Shown piece after piece: positions 1-8,951 of a DNA stretch of 64,000 nucleotides. Position 1 is the first letter of the stretch. Every line of letters starts with the position of its first letter. The stretch is from NCBI RefSeq assembly GCF_965230805.1, contig NZ_OZ246019.1, forward strand, positions 620,001-684,000, in the 5' to 3' direction. Under the pieces are notes generated by a model. It did no database searches and was not told the DNA's origin. It saw only the letters and a list, made by a program, of their open reading frames with translations. A program made the position numbers and the translations under genes. Source of the stretch: Marinifilum sp965230805 (GTDB taxonomy: Bacteria > Bacteroidota > Bacteroidia > Bacteroidales > Marinifilaceae).

Positions 1-544
1 TACCCATTTTAGCAGCACCTACCATTAATGAGTTAGCCATATTGTTTCTAGCATCACCTAAATAAGCGAAAGAAACTTGGTGTAATGGTTTGTCACAATG
101 TTCCATCATTGTAAGGAAATCAGCTAATATTTGTGTTGGGTGAAATTCATCAGTTAAACCATTCCATACAGGAACACCAGCATGCTTAGCTAACTCTTCA
201 ACAACAGTTTGACCAAATCCACGGTACTCAATACCATCATACATACGACCTAAAACACGTGCAGTATCAGCCATAGATTCTTTAACACCAATCTGAGATC
301 CAGAAGGTCCCAAATAAGTTACATGAGCTCCCTGATCGTAAGCTGCTGTTTCGAAGGCACAACGCGTACGAGTAGAAGACTTCTCAAAAATCAAAGCAAT
401 GTTCTTACCTTTCATGGTTTGAACCTCGTTACCAGCATATTTAGCTCTTTTTAAATCTCTTGCAAGATCCAACATGTACTGAATTTCTTTTGGAGAAAAA
501 TCCAAAAGCTTCAAAAAACTTCTGTTTTTAAGATTGAAAGCCAT
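1..544 (-). CDS. argF: Ornithine carbamoyltransferase, catabolic type (partial, C-terminus off window)
   Basis: The frame is open from an ATG at 544 to the window edge, giving about 181 N-terminal residues. It carries the carbamoyl-phosphate signature STRTR in the context FEKSSTRTRCAFE and the conserved HPTQ further on, both diagnostic of ornithine carbamoyltransferases. The enzyme interconverts carbamoyl phosphate plus ornithine and citrulline in the cytoplasm. It lies 94 bp downstream of carbamate kinase on the same strand. That pairing points to the arginine deiminase pathway, where the enzyme runs catabolically (arcB), rather than to arginine synthesis. The symbol argF is used because sequence alone does not separate the anabolic and catabolic forms; the arc role is inferred from the neighbour. 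Confidence 0.93.
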   Translation of the reverse strand, partial: MAFNLKNRSFLKLLDFSPKEIQYMLDLARDLKRAKYAGNEVQTMKGKNIALIFEKSSTRTRCAFETAAYDQGAHVTYLGPSGSQIGVKESMADTARVLGRMYDGIEYRGFGQTVVEELAKHAGVPVWNGLTDEFHPTQILADFLTMMEHCDKPLHQVSFAYLGDARNNMANSLMVGAAKMG

Positions 545-638
545 TGTTATAATTTTTTATAGGTATAAACAAATATTCGTCAAAAGTAGAATCTTGAACC
601 AACATAACAAAGTAAAGAAACAAGATTCTTAGTTTATT

Positions 639-1595
639 TTAGTTTTCGTACTCCATTGTAATTTTACTACCATACTTTCTGTCTTCAAGCTTAGTAGCTT
701 CAGTAATTACTGACTTCTTACCTCCATTCTGAATAAACTCAAGACAAGCCCTGATTTTTGGGGCCATACTACCTTCTGCAAACTGTCCATCTTTCAGTAA
801 TTCAACAGTATCTTCGTAGTTCAAGAATTCAAGAACCTCTTCGTTTGGCTGCTTGAAATTTTTGTAGATATATGGCACATCAGTCAGAATATAAAACTCA
901 TCAGCTTTAATTCTTGCACCAATCAATGCAGAAGCCAAGTCTTTATCAATTACTCCTTCAACAGGACAAATTTGCCCTTCAACATCCTCATAGACAGGCA
1001 CACCACCACCACCAACAGTAATAACGATATTGCCTTCACGAGCAAGTTTTGATACAATCTCCTCGTTCATCACACGCATTGGTTTTGGCGAAGGAACAAC
1101 TCTTCTCCATCCTCCATCAGCTTTTACTTCTTCTTTAAAAATCCAACCCTTATCAGCATTCAATACATCAGCCTCCTCTTTGGTATATATTTTCCCTACA
1201 CGTTTAGTTGGATTTTCAAATGCTGGATCATCTTTATCGACCACGACTTGTGTAACCAAAGTAATTACATCCTTCTTGATACCATGCTTCTTTAGGATAT
1301 TTCTTAAGTTACGTTCAATCATGTATCCAATTCCGCCCTGCGAATCGGCAACATCAATATCCAAGGGCATTTGAGGAATATTGTACAATTGCTCTCCTGC
1401 GTCATTTCTCATTAGAATATTTCCAACTTGTGGACCATTACCATGAGCCAAAACAATATCATATCCTTCTTTGATAAGAAAAATCAAATTTTCTAAAGTA
1501 TCTGTTGTATTTTCATTTTGCTCTTCAACAGTACCTTTCTGATTGCCTCGAAGCAAGGCATTACCTCCTAAAGCTACAACTGCTAATTTATTCAT
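639..1595 (-). CDS. arcC: Carbamate kinase
   Basis: The 318-residue protein starts with LAVVALGGNALLRG and has HGNGPQVG near residues 51-58 and a glycine run VGGGGVPV near 194-201, the substrate and nucleotide loops of carbamate kinases. It transfers phosphate from carbamoyl phosphate to ADP, the ATP-yielding last step of arginine fermentation. A longer reading to 1631 exists, but a perfect -7 box (TAGTTTTG on the minus strand, 1629-1636) lies across that extension. The ATG at 1595 is therefore preferred, leaving a leader of about 25-30 nt. It is followed by ornithine carbamoyltransferase, its pathway partner, probably in one transcript. Confidence 0.95.
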   Translation of the reverse strand: MNKLAVVALGGNALLRGNQKGTVEEQNENTTDTLENLIFLIKEGYDIVLAHGNGPQVGNILMRNDAGEQLYNIPQMPLDIDVADSQGGIGYMIERNLRNILKKHGIKKDVITLVTQVVVDKDDPAFENPTKRVGKIYTKEEADVLNADKGWIFKEEVKADGGWRRVVPSPKPMRVMNEEIVSKLAREGNIVITVGGGGVPVYEDVEGQICPVEGVIDKDLASALIGARIKADEFYILTDVPYIYKNFKQPNEEVLEFLNYEDTVELLKDGQFAEGSMAPKIRACLEFIQNGGKKSVITEATKLEDRKYGSKITMEYEN

Positions 1596-1628
1596 TACTT
1601 TTTGCTTTATGTTTTTCTTGTTAGTTTG

Positions 1629-1636
1629 CAAAACTA
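1629..1636 (-). promoter_or_regulatory. Bacteroidota -7 promoter box for arcC-argF
   Basis: The minus strand reads TAGTTTTG, a perfect match to the Bacteroidota sigma-factor motif TAnnTTTG. It lies 34 nt upstream of the arcC ATG at 1595. No well-spaced -33 TTTG was found; one occurs with a short 13-bp spacer. Confidence 0.5.
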
Positions 1637-2028
1637 AAAAAATAAATTACAAAATAAGAAATTTTCCATTTTTTTGATTTTTTTTCAGACTCTGTTTTTC
1701 AAGGCATTACAGACGCATTTACTTTACTGTTTAATAGTAAAACTCCTAAAATCATGAAATTCAAACTGAACTGAAACCCAAACAACACTCGTTTGCAAAC
1801 ATCCAATTAAACACTGCTGTTATGTTTAGATATTACTCCTTTCTAATTTTAAACGCTTCTACATTAATTTCAGATTTAGAACCAAAAATATCCATGTTCG
1901 TAAAATTTTTCAATCTCTTAAGAAAACAAGGCTTATTTTTTAACATTTATTCTAGGATGTTTTCCTACATTTAGGCAATCTTGATGAACTAGAGACGCAT
2001 TATTATTTATATCTAACCCAATTACTTT
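1637..2028. other. Intergenic stretch between divergent arcC and a lipoprotein gene
   Basis: About 390 bp of AT-rich DNA. No open frame, strong hairpin or copy of the window's repeats was seen. It must hold the promoter of the lipoprotein gene at 2029; TACATTTA near 1968 is one base from the -7 consensus and is the only candidate noticed. Confidence 0.4.
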
Positions 2029-2709
2029 ATGAGGCTAAGTGTAATCATATTTTTATCAGTACTAATCTTAAATTCTTGCAATAATAGATCAGGAAACCAA
2101 AAAAATGTTGATGAAGGAATAATTAAATACAATGTGAGTTACTTAGCCTGTGAAAAAGAAAACCCAATCGTTGCTCTTCTGCCCAATAATGTAGAATTGC
2201 GTTTTAAAGAAAATAACATCAGCCTGACCTCGGTAGGTTATTTAGGATTCTTTAGTACCAAGTTCATTTCAAATTTCGATTGCGAAAAAAGTCATATTCT
2301 GCTAAAGGTTTTAGATAAGAAATATAATTACGAGTTCCCAAAGGACGAAGTAGCCTTTATTTACAATCAATTACCTCCTGTAAAGATTAAGCATTTGGAT
2401 GAAACCAAAACAATTGCAGGTTACGATTGTAAAGTGGCAAAGCTTTTTTTCAAAGATCAAACAATAAACCCTATTAAAGTTTCGTATACAGAAGAAATTG
2501 GTCTTGCTGATCCAAACAGAAATACCCCTCTTCATGAAATAAAAGGTGTTTTGTTGGAATTTGAAACTACCATGAATAAAATTAAAACAAGGTTTACTGC
2601 TGAAAATGTCAGTCTGGAAGTAATCAATCCGGAAGAATTTGTTGTTCCAAAAGATTATATAATCTCAGATAAAGCCACGTTAAAAAAATATCTTGTAGAT
2701 TTCAATTAG
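2029..2709 (+). CDS. Hypothetical lipoprotein
   Basis: The 226-residue product begins with a short hydrophobic signal ending in the lipobox LNSC (Cys17), so it should be a lipid-anchored envelope protein. The mature part is soluble and beta-rich by composition, with a central GYDCKVAKLFF segment like that in bacteroidotal DUF4412-type envelope proteins. That family resemblance is an impression, not an assignment. It stands alone, 128 bp upstream of ftsK on the same strand. Confidence 0.8.
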   Translation: MRLSVIIFLSVLILNSCNNRSGNQKNVDEGIIKYNVSYLACEKENPIVALLPNNVELRFKENNISLTSVGYLGFFSTKFISNFDCEKSHILLKVLDKKYNYEFPKDEVAFIYNQLPPVKIKHLDETKTIAGYDCKVAKLFFKDQTINPIKVSYTEEIGLADPNRNTPLHEIKGVLLEFETTMNKIKTRFTAENVSLEVINPEEFVVPKDYIISDKATLKKYLVDFN

Positions 2710-2837
2710 TTATAAATGATTTAGCACAAAATTATCTTTCGAGTACGGTTTAAGTTGAGGATTTACGAGCCATTTTTATTACTTTTACATAAATTTCGCA
2801 ACAGCGTGACACACTGAACACCCTGAAAAATAAACGG

Positions 2838-5237
2838 ATGGCTGCAAAAAAAAAATCAAATACCAAAACTAAATCCAGAAGAAAAATATTTTCAAAACCT
2901 AAATTTTTAACTGACGAAAGAACACGCTTTATTATAGGAATTGGGCTTTCACTTTTTACCATCTACACAAGTCTGGCCTTTGTATCTTTTTTCTTTACAG
3001 GAGGTGCTGATCAAAGTAAACTTGATATCAGATGGCTTGAGCTGATTACTGATTCTGAGATTCGGGTTGAAAATTGGACAGGTAAAACAGGAGCATATCT
3101 CTCAAATTTATTCATCAACAAAGGATTTGGGATTGCATCATTTGCTTTTCTGTATGTGATGCTCGTTCTTTCATTGCGCACTTGGGGAGTAAAAATCCAA
3201 TCACTTAGAAAAAGCATTCTATATACTGTACTTTTTAGTATATGGTTCTCTATTGGAATGGCATTTGTCTTTGTTGACTCTACAAGCGATTCTTTTCTTT
3301 TTCTTGGTGGGGTTCATGGTTTTTTTATTAGCGAATGGCTGGTATCAATTGTCGGAAGCGTTGGAACCTTATTCCTTTTAATATTAGCTCTGCTATGCAT
3401 ATTAACATTCGGTTTTAAAAACACAGTTGTTTTCTTTAAAAGATTAGTGAAAAGAAAAGCAAAATCAGAAACACCAATCCAGAAAGGTGGAAAACTCGAA
3501 GAAATCAACGAGGAAAATTCAAAGCAGTTAAATACAGATGAACAATCAATAGAAGAACAAGTTAATTTCGAACCTGAAGTAATTTTAACAAGCGAACCAG
3601 AAATTCAATCAGATCCTATAGATGAGTCGGAATCAGAGAAAGCAACAAATGACGATGATGTAGAATTAAAAATCGAAACCATACGTGCCCAAGAGGAGAC
3701 TGTTCCGATTAATCAAGAACCACTGGAGGATTTTGACCCAACTCTGGATCTTTCCCGATACAAGTTTCCGACAATCGACTTGTTGGAAGATCACCAAATA
3801 AACAATTCGGTGGTGAGCAAAGAAGAATTGGAATCCAATAAGAATAAAATTGTTGAAACCCTTCGTCACTATAAGATTGAGATTGTACAAATTAAGGCTA
3901 CAATTGGTCCAACTGTAACCTTATACGAAATTGTTCCGGCACCTGGCGTTCGCATTTCCAAAATCAAAAATCTGGAAGATGATATTGCTTTAAGCTTATC
4001 GGCACTTGGCATTCGTATTATTGCACCAATTCCAGGAAAGGGAACTATTGGTATTGAAGTTCCGAACAGAACTCCTGAAATTGTATCGATGAAAAATATT
4101 ATTGCTTCGAAAAAATTCCAGGAATCAAAATTTGCCCTTCCTGTTGCATTAGGAAGAACCATTTCTAACGAAACTTATACCCTAGATCTGACCAAGATGC
4201 CACACCTTTTGGTTGCCGGTGCTACCGGACAAGGTAAATCGGTTGGGTTAAATGCAATTATTACTTCCTTGCTATATAAAAAGCACCCTTCTCAATTGAA
4301 ATTTGTTTTGATCGATCCCAAAAAGGTTGAATTAAGCATTTATTCTACTATTGAGAAACATTTTCTGGCCAAACTCCCTGATGAAGAGGAGCCAATCATT
4401 ACAGATATTCACAAAGTTATCACTACACTAAATTCTTTATGTATTGAAATGGACTCTCGTTATGATCTTCTAAAAAAAGCACATGCGAGAAATATCAAGG
4501 AATATAATGCAAAGTTTGTCAAAAGGAAGTTAAATCCAGAAAATGGACACAGATACTTGCCTTATATTGTTGTTATAATTGATGAATTTGCCGATTTAAT
4601 AATGACTGCTGGTAAAGAAGTTGAAGCACCAATAGCAAGAATTGCACAGCTTGCTCGTGCAATTGGAATCCATATGATTATTGCAACACAAAGACCTTCT
4701 ACCAATATCATTACGGGTGTCATTAAAGCCAACTTCCCTGCGCGAATAGCCTTTAAGGTGGCCTCAATGATTGACTCAAGAACGATTTTAGATAGTCCGG
4801 GAGCCAACCAACTAATAGGACGAGGTGATATGTTGGTTTCAATAAGTAGCGATTTGGTGCGTGTACAATGTGCGTTTGTTGATACTCCGGAAGTAGAGGC
4901 AATTGCTGATTTTATTAAAGATCAGCAATCCTACCCTACTGCTTTAATGTTACCTGAATATGTTGGGGAATCGTCGGAAAGCAGCTCCGGAGACATTGAC
5001 CTTCAAAAACGGGATGCCTTATTCGAAGAAGCTGCCCGATTGGTGGTAAGTTCGCAACAAGGTTCAACATCTGGAATACAAAGAAGATTCTCAATAGGTT
5101 ACAACCGCGCTGGAAGAATTGTAGATCAATTAGAAGCTGCCGGAATCGTTGGACCATTTGAAGGAAGTAAAGCTCGCCAGGTACTAGTTCAAGATGAATA
5201 TTCTTTAGAACAATTACTGAATAACATTTCGAATTAG
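2838..5237 (+). CDS. ftsK: DNA translocase FtsK/SpoIIIE family
   Basis: The 799-residue protein has hydrophobic membrane segments in the first 200 residues, an acidic linker rich in Glu, Asp and Ser (about 215-320), and a RecA-like motor. Walker A GATGQGKS lies near residues 459-466 and Walker B VVIIDEFADL near 576. The C-terminus (about 730-795) is the winged-helix gamma domain (RRFSIGYNRAGRIVDQLEAAGIVGP region), which reads chromosome-orienting sequences. It pumps chromosomal DNA through the closing septum and activates XerCD recombination at dif; xerD lies 6 kb downstream. The length is normal for Bacteroidota FtsK. A LolA-like gene follows 52 bp later on the same strand. Confidence 0.95.
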   Translation: MAAKKKSNTKTKSRRKIFSKPKFLTDERTRFIIGIGLSLFTIYTSLAFVSFFFTGGADQSKLDIRWLELITDSEIRVENWTGKTGAYLSNLFINKGFGIASFAFLYVMLVLSLRTWGVKIQSLRKSILYTVLFSIWFSIGMAFVFVDSTSDSFLFLGGVHGFFISEWLVSIVGSVGTLFLLILALLCILTFGFKNTVVFFKRLVKRKAKSETPIQKGGKLEEINEENSKQLNTDEQSIEEQVNFEPEVILTSEPEIQSDPIDESESEKATNDDDVELKIETIRAQEETVPINQEPLEDFDPTLDLSRYKFPTIDLLEDHQINNSVVSKEELESNKNKIVETLRHYKIEIVQIKATIGPTVTLYEIVPAPGVRISKIKNLEDDIALSLSALGIRIIAPIPGKGTIGIEVPNRTPEIVSMKNIIASKKFQESKFALPVALGRTISNETYTLDLTKMPHLLVAGATGQGKSVGLNAIITSLLYKKHPSQLKFVLIDPKKVELSIYSTIEKHFLAKLPDEEEPIITDIHKVITTLNSLCIEMDSRYDLLKKAHARNIKEYNAKFVKRKLNPENGHRYLPYIVVIIDEFADLIMTAGKEVEAPIARIAQLARAIGIHMIIATQRPSTNIITGVIKANFPARIAFKVASMIDSRTILDSPGANQLIGRGDMLVSISSDLVRVQCAFVDTPEVEAIADFIKDQQSYPTALMLPEYVGESSESSSGDIDLQKRDALFEEAARLVVSSQQGSTSGIQRRFSIGYNRAGRIVDQLEAAGIVGPFEGSKARQVLVQDEYSLEQLLNNISN

Positions 5238-5289
5238 GTATGGCACAATAATTGAATAAAAAATCGAAAAAATAATAAAATCAGAAAAA

Positions 5290-5931
5290 ATGAAAAACTT
5301 TTTTTGTTTCCTCTTATTAGGACTTATTAGTCTAAACCTGGCAGCACAAGATGCAAAAGCCAAAGCTATACTAGATAAAGTATCAGAAATCAACAAGCAA
5401 TACAAAAGCATTAAAGCTGAGTTTATCTTTTCTATGGATAACGAAGAAGAGGATATTCATGAAATTTCGGAGGGAAGCATCCTGCTTAAAGAAAACAAGT
5501 ATAAGTTACAATTAATGGGTGTTGACACTTATTTCGATGGCACAACAATGTATTCTCATATTATTGATGCCGAAGAGGTAAGCATTAAAGAGCCTGACGA
5601 AGACGAAGACGAATCTTTGAATCCTGCAAAAATCTTTTCGATTTACGAAAATGGTTTTACCTTTAAATATGTAAATGAAATAAATGAAAATGGTGTGAAA
5701 CTGCATGTTATCGACTTGTTTCCTTCTGATACAGAACGTGGTTTTACACACATCAGATTAAAAATCGATAAAACTACAAATCAAATTAAAGCATTAAAAT
5801 CGGTTGGGAAAGATGGAAATAATGTGAGCATTACTCTTAAAAAACTAACTCCTAATGTTACATTAAGCGATATGGATTTTGTTTTTGATACTGCTGCAAA
5901 TCCTGATGTTGATATTAATGATATGAGATAA
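5290..5931 (+). CDS. LolA-like outer membrane lipoprotein carrier protein
   Basis: The 213-residue protein has a signal peptide ending near LNLAAQ (residue about 20). The remainder resembles LolA/LolB folds: an N-terminal helix (AKAILDKVSEINKQYKSIKAEF) followed by alternating strands such as GSILLKENKYKLQLMG. LolA ferries lipoproteins through the periplasm. Bacteroidota carry several such paralogues, so the exact cargo is unknown. In this phylum an LolA-like gene often follows ftsK, as here, and the 52-bp gap suggests cotranscription. Confidence 0.82.
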   Translation: MKNFFCFLLLGLISLNLAAQDAKAKAILDKVSEINKQYKSIKAEFIFSMDNEEEDIHEISEGSILLKENKYKLQLMGVDTYFDGTTMYSHIIDAEEVSIKEPDEDEDESLNPAKIFSIYENGFTFKYVNEINENGVKLHVIDLFPSDTERGFTHIRLKIDKTTNQIKALKSVGKDGNNVSITLKKLTPNVTLSDMDFVFDTAANPDVDINDMR

Positions 5932-5957
5932 AATATTGTTCTTTCCAGAAGTGAATG

Positions 5958-5984
5958 AATCCTCTGTTTGCACAGGGGATTTTT
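5958..5984 (+). terminator. Rho-independent terminator after the ftsK-lolA unit
   Basis: AATCCTCTG pairs with CAGGGGATT (one G-U pair) around a 6-nt loop and is followed by a short T run. It lies 27 bp after the LolA-like stop codon. Confidence 0.7.
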
Positions 5985-5989
5985 GTGTC

Positions 5990-6385
5990 CATTTGATGTG
6001 ATATCTATACCAATTAAAATGGTTGATAATAATTCAAGATCGCTATACCATTTCTATAACAAAAGTTTCGATGTACCTCTTGTTAAAATTGCAAGCTTGC
6101 ATACTTGATTTGACAATTTTCTCATCTAAAAGAAAGCCTCGGAAGAAGTAAAAGTTAAGACCTGAGGGGCTCATTCGAAATGAGGCTCTCAACAGTAAAC
6201 CACTATTAGCAATGAGGGAGGGTAAAATCCGCCGACAAAATACTCAAAACGAAAATGATCAAATCCATGCATAAAAATGATCTCGACGGGTTGAGAGGGC
6301 AAATTTCCATTGGCAATTTGCTCATATTAGGTCATGTAAAATATTGGTATTTTGTCTATCTTCGATGCGATAAATATTCATCCTT
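5990..6385. other. Intergenic stretch, possible decayed element
   Basis: About 400 bp with no open frame. Its composition is unusually GC-rich in the middle (GAGGGGCTCATTCG and GAGGGAGGG type runs). The edges carry facing motifs, TATACCAAT near 6007 and ATTGGTATT near 6344, that could be worn terminal inverted repeats. It may be a relic of an inserted element, but nothing identifiable remains. Any promoter for the DUF4105 gene would lie at its right end. Confidence 0.3.
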
Positions 6386-7570
6386 ATGCAAAGATTTAAA
6401 TTTTTTATATGCCTACTTTTAATTGGTATTGTTTCGATATCAAATACACAGGCAAAGCAACTTTCCGAACAATCAGCAGTAAGTCTGCTAACCTGTTCGC
6501 CAGGCGAAGAGTTGTATTCTCATTTTGGTCATTCGGCCTTGCGATTTCATGATCCTTTAAACAAAATTGATCTTGTTTTTAATTATGGGACATTTAATTT
6601 TAACACCCCAAATTTTTATATGAAATTTGCTCGCGGCAAGCTAAAATATCGCTTGGCTTTTTCTTCGTATCAGCAATTTCTGCCCGAATATATCGTATCG
6701 GGACAAGGTGTAACGGAGCAAATCCTAAATTTGGATCTTGATTCGAGAAGGAAACTTTTTCAAGCTGTTATAGAAAATTACAAGCCAGAAAACAGATATT
6801 ACCATTACGATTTTTTATTCGACAACTGTTCTACACGAATACGAGATATCATTGAAGCCAATATAAATGGTAAGATCATTTACAAAGAAAATACAGATAA
6901 ACCAAAAAATTTCTGGAATTTGCTCGATCATTTTATGGAACAAAGTCGATGGATTTATCTTGGCATTCATTTAATTCTGGGCTCACCATGCGATATAGAT
7001 GCAAGTCCCTACCAGTATATGTTTTTACCTGATAATATGATGTATGCTTTTGCCGATGCTACTGTTTTAAATATGGATGAGAGGGTTCCGCTGGTTAGCC
7101 ATACCAAAGAAGTTTTAAAACCTACCTTGGATTATAAAATGACTGAATGGTACAAACGACCTGGTTTTATCTTCGGATTATTTTCTCTAATTATTTTATT
7201 AATAAGCATTCGCACACTTACAAGTAAGCGCAATTATTTTATCATCGATCATGTTTTTTTCGGCGCAACAGGCATAGTTGGTTGGGTAATTGTTTTTCTG
7301 TGGTTTTTTACCGATCATCAGGCCACAGGACCAAACTGGAACATACTTTGGGCCTTGCCATTCTTTTTTCCTGTATCCAATATCTTACTGATAATGAAAA
7401 ACATAACGTCCTACATTTTCTTCTATACAAGTTCGATACTGTTATTAATAATTCTGGCCACATGGCCTATCATTCCACAATCATTACCCAATGAGATTTT
7501 ACCAATTGTGACCTTATTATTCATACGTTCGATCTATATCATCAAAAAATTAAAAATCAATTTGGTTTAA
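6386..7570 (+). CDS. DUF4105 (Lnb-type periplasmic domain) membrane protein
   Basis: A 394-residue protein with a signal peptide (cleavage near NTQA). It has the DUF4105 signature: LLTCSPGEELYSHFGHSALRF near residues 35-55, then FNYGTF, and HYDFLFDNCSTRIRD near 139-153. The conserved His and Cys suggest a papain-like or amidase-type active site. The C-terminal third (about 265-390) is strongly hydrophobic with four or five membrane segments. Family members are exported envelope proteins of unproven function. The stop codon overlaps the ATG of the next gene by one base (TAATG), so the two are translationally coupled. Confidence 0.88.
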   Translation: MQRFKFFICLLLIGIVSISNTQAKQLSEQSAVSLLTCSPGEELYSHFGHSALRFHDPLNKIDLVFNYGTFNFNTPNFYMKFARGKLKYRLAFSSYQQFLPEYIVSGQGVTEQILNLDLDSRRKLFQAVIENYKPENRYYHYDFLFDNCSTRIRDIIEANINGKIIYKENTDKPKNFWNLLDHFMEQSRWIYLGIHLILGSPCDIDASPYQYMFLPDNMMYAFADATVLNMDERVPLVSHTKEVLKPTLDYKMTEWYKRPGFIFGLFSLIILLISIRTLTSKRNYFIIDHVFFGATGIVGWVIVFLWFFTDHQATGPNWNILWALPFFFPVSNILLIMKNITSYIFFYTSSILLLIILATWPIIPQSLPNEILPIVTLLFIRSIYIIKKLKINLV

Positions 7571-8325
7571 TGGATACTCTGGAAATCAATCAAAAAAAAT
7601 TTACTAAAACATTCAGAATAGGCTCTTTCGATACTGATTTTAATGGAAGAGCAAAGCTTACATCCATATGCAATTACTTACAAGAAATTGCTGGAATGCA
7701 TGCTGACGCATTAAATTGGGGAATCGATAAATTGATGAAGCAAGATTTATCATGGGTTTTAACCCGCTTAAAAGTTAAAGTGCTAAAATACCCGAAATGG
7801 ACAGATGAGATAAGCGTGGAAACCTGGCCAACAGGCATAGAGGGATTATTTGGAAACAGAGATTTTAAAATATTTGATCGCTCAGGAAATACAATTATAC
7901 TGGCAAGTTCCTCCTGGTTAATCATCAACATTAAAACCAAACGCCCTGCTCGCCCTCACTCAATCATTGAAAATGCCAAATTCGAAAACTCCGAAAAAGT
8001 TTTTGAAACACCTTTACAAAAGCTGATTACAAAAGTAGATGGAAAACCCAAGATTAAAGTAGGCGTTCAATATAGTGATATTGATATCAATCAGCATGTA
8101 AATAACGTAAAATACATCAAATGGATAATTGATTCCTGTCCTTTGGAGCGATTAAAATCTGAATCAATAAATGAGTTGGAAATCAATTTCCTTCATGAAG
8201 CCAAATACAATGATCAATTATATGTGTACAACAATTGCAATGGAGACAGCTCTGAATCTCATTTTGAAATTAGAAATGATGACGATAAAATAGAGCATTG
8301 CAGATCAACTATCAAATGGAAATAA
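7570..8325 (+). CDS. Acyl-ACP thioesterase (FatA/FatB family)
   Basis: The 251-residue protein is a double-hotdog thioesterase. The first hotdog starts with the FRIGSFDTDFNGRAKLTSICNYLQE region and contains LSWVLTRLKVKVLKYPKW and ETWPTG. The second holds VQYSDIDINQHVNNVKYIKWI, with the Asn-His pair (QHVNN) typical of FatA/FatB catalysis. It releases fatty acids from acyl carrier protein and so sets chain length or recycles acyl groups. The gene overlaps the upstream DUF4105 gene and is followed 11 bp later by a membrane protein gene, forming a three-gene unit. Confidence 0.9.
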   Translation: MDTLEINQKKFTKTFRIGSFDTDFNGRAKLTSICNYLQEIAGMHADALNWGIDKLMKQDLSWVLTRLKVKVLKYPKWTDEISVETWPTGIEGLFGNRDFKIFDRSGNTIILASSSWLIINIKTKRPARPHSIIENAKFENSEKVFETPLQKLITKVDGKPKIKVGVQYSDIDINQHVNNVKYIKWIIDSCPLERLKSESINELEINFLHEAKYNDQLYVYNNCNGDSSESHFEIRNDDDKIEHCRSTIKWK

Positions 8326-8336
8326 TATAATACAAC

Positions 8337-8900
8337 ATGCAACAATTTTTATCCGGATTCGAATTCGCTTTTTCATATCTCATATCATTATCTTATTTTG
8401 ATCATTTTTTAATTCTATTTCTATTTGGAATCGTTTTTCAATTTAAAGATTTAAAAAATATACTTTCCCTTTTCCTGGCCATTTGTATTGGAACCATTGC
8501 TGGATTTTTATTAGCCATTTTTAAAGTAACATTCTTTTCGATTGCAACAATTAAATTGGCAACGGCATTTGCCTTTCTTACTGTCGGAGTTCATCACATA
8601 ATTTCCAATAGTTTATCAGCAAATGCAATTCGTTATAATTTCTTTGCTGCAATAGGGTTAGTAACAGGTACCGGCATTTGCTTTCACTACGTAAAAGGTT
8701 TTGGAAGAAGTATTCAATTTCTCCACACATCAGGTTATGGTCTTGGAATATTAGCTGCCTATTTCTTGATTTCTTTAGCAGGATTATTAATATCATCCTT
8801 AATTATTGTAGTTTTTAAAACCGACCGAAGAAGTTTTAACCTAGGCATTTCGGGCATAGGAATAGGCATCGCTTTGGTTCTGATCTATATGAGATATTAA
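8337..8900 (+). CDS. Hypothetical integral membrane protein (HupE/UreJ-like topology)
   Basis: The 187-residue protein is almost entirely hydrophobic, with about six predicted membrane helices. Features include HFLILFLFGIVFQFKDLKN near the start and VGVHHIISN and CFHYVKGFGRS in the middle. The early F-K-D pattern, the V-G-x-H-H motif and the internal Gly-rich helices recall HupE/UreJ-type metal transporters. The match is only suggestive and no substrate is claimed. It is the last gene of the DUF4105-thioesterase unit and ends at a strong bidirectional terminator. Confidence 0.75.
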   Translation: MQQFLSGFEFAFSYLISLSYFDHFLILFLFGIVFQFKDLKNILSLFLAICIGTIAGFLLAIFKVTFFSIATIKLATAFAFLTVGVHHIISNSLSANAIRYNFFAAIGLVTGTGICFHYVKGFGRSIQFLHTSGYGLGILAAYFLISLAGLLISSLIIVVFKTDRRSFNLGISGIGIGIALVLIYMRY

Positions 8901-8935
8901 AAAAAATGCGAATCGTTATGATTCGCATTTTTTTT
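8901..8935. terminator. Bidirectional terminator between convergent membrane-protein and pyk genes
   Basis: AAATGCGAATC and GATTCGCATTT form an 11-bp perfect stem around GTTAT, with A residues on the left and a T run on the right. It can therefore terminate transcripts from both strands. Confidence 0.9.
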
Positions 8936-8951
8936 AGATATTTTAAAATCC

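Noticed and set aside
1030..1374. 114-codon open frame opposite carbamate kinase
   Set aside because: It is an antisense shadow of a well-identified gene. The many similar frames opposite pyk, menB, menD and the FAD dehydrogenase were dropped for the same reason.
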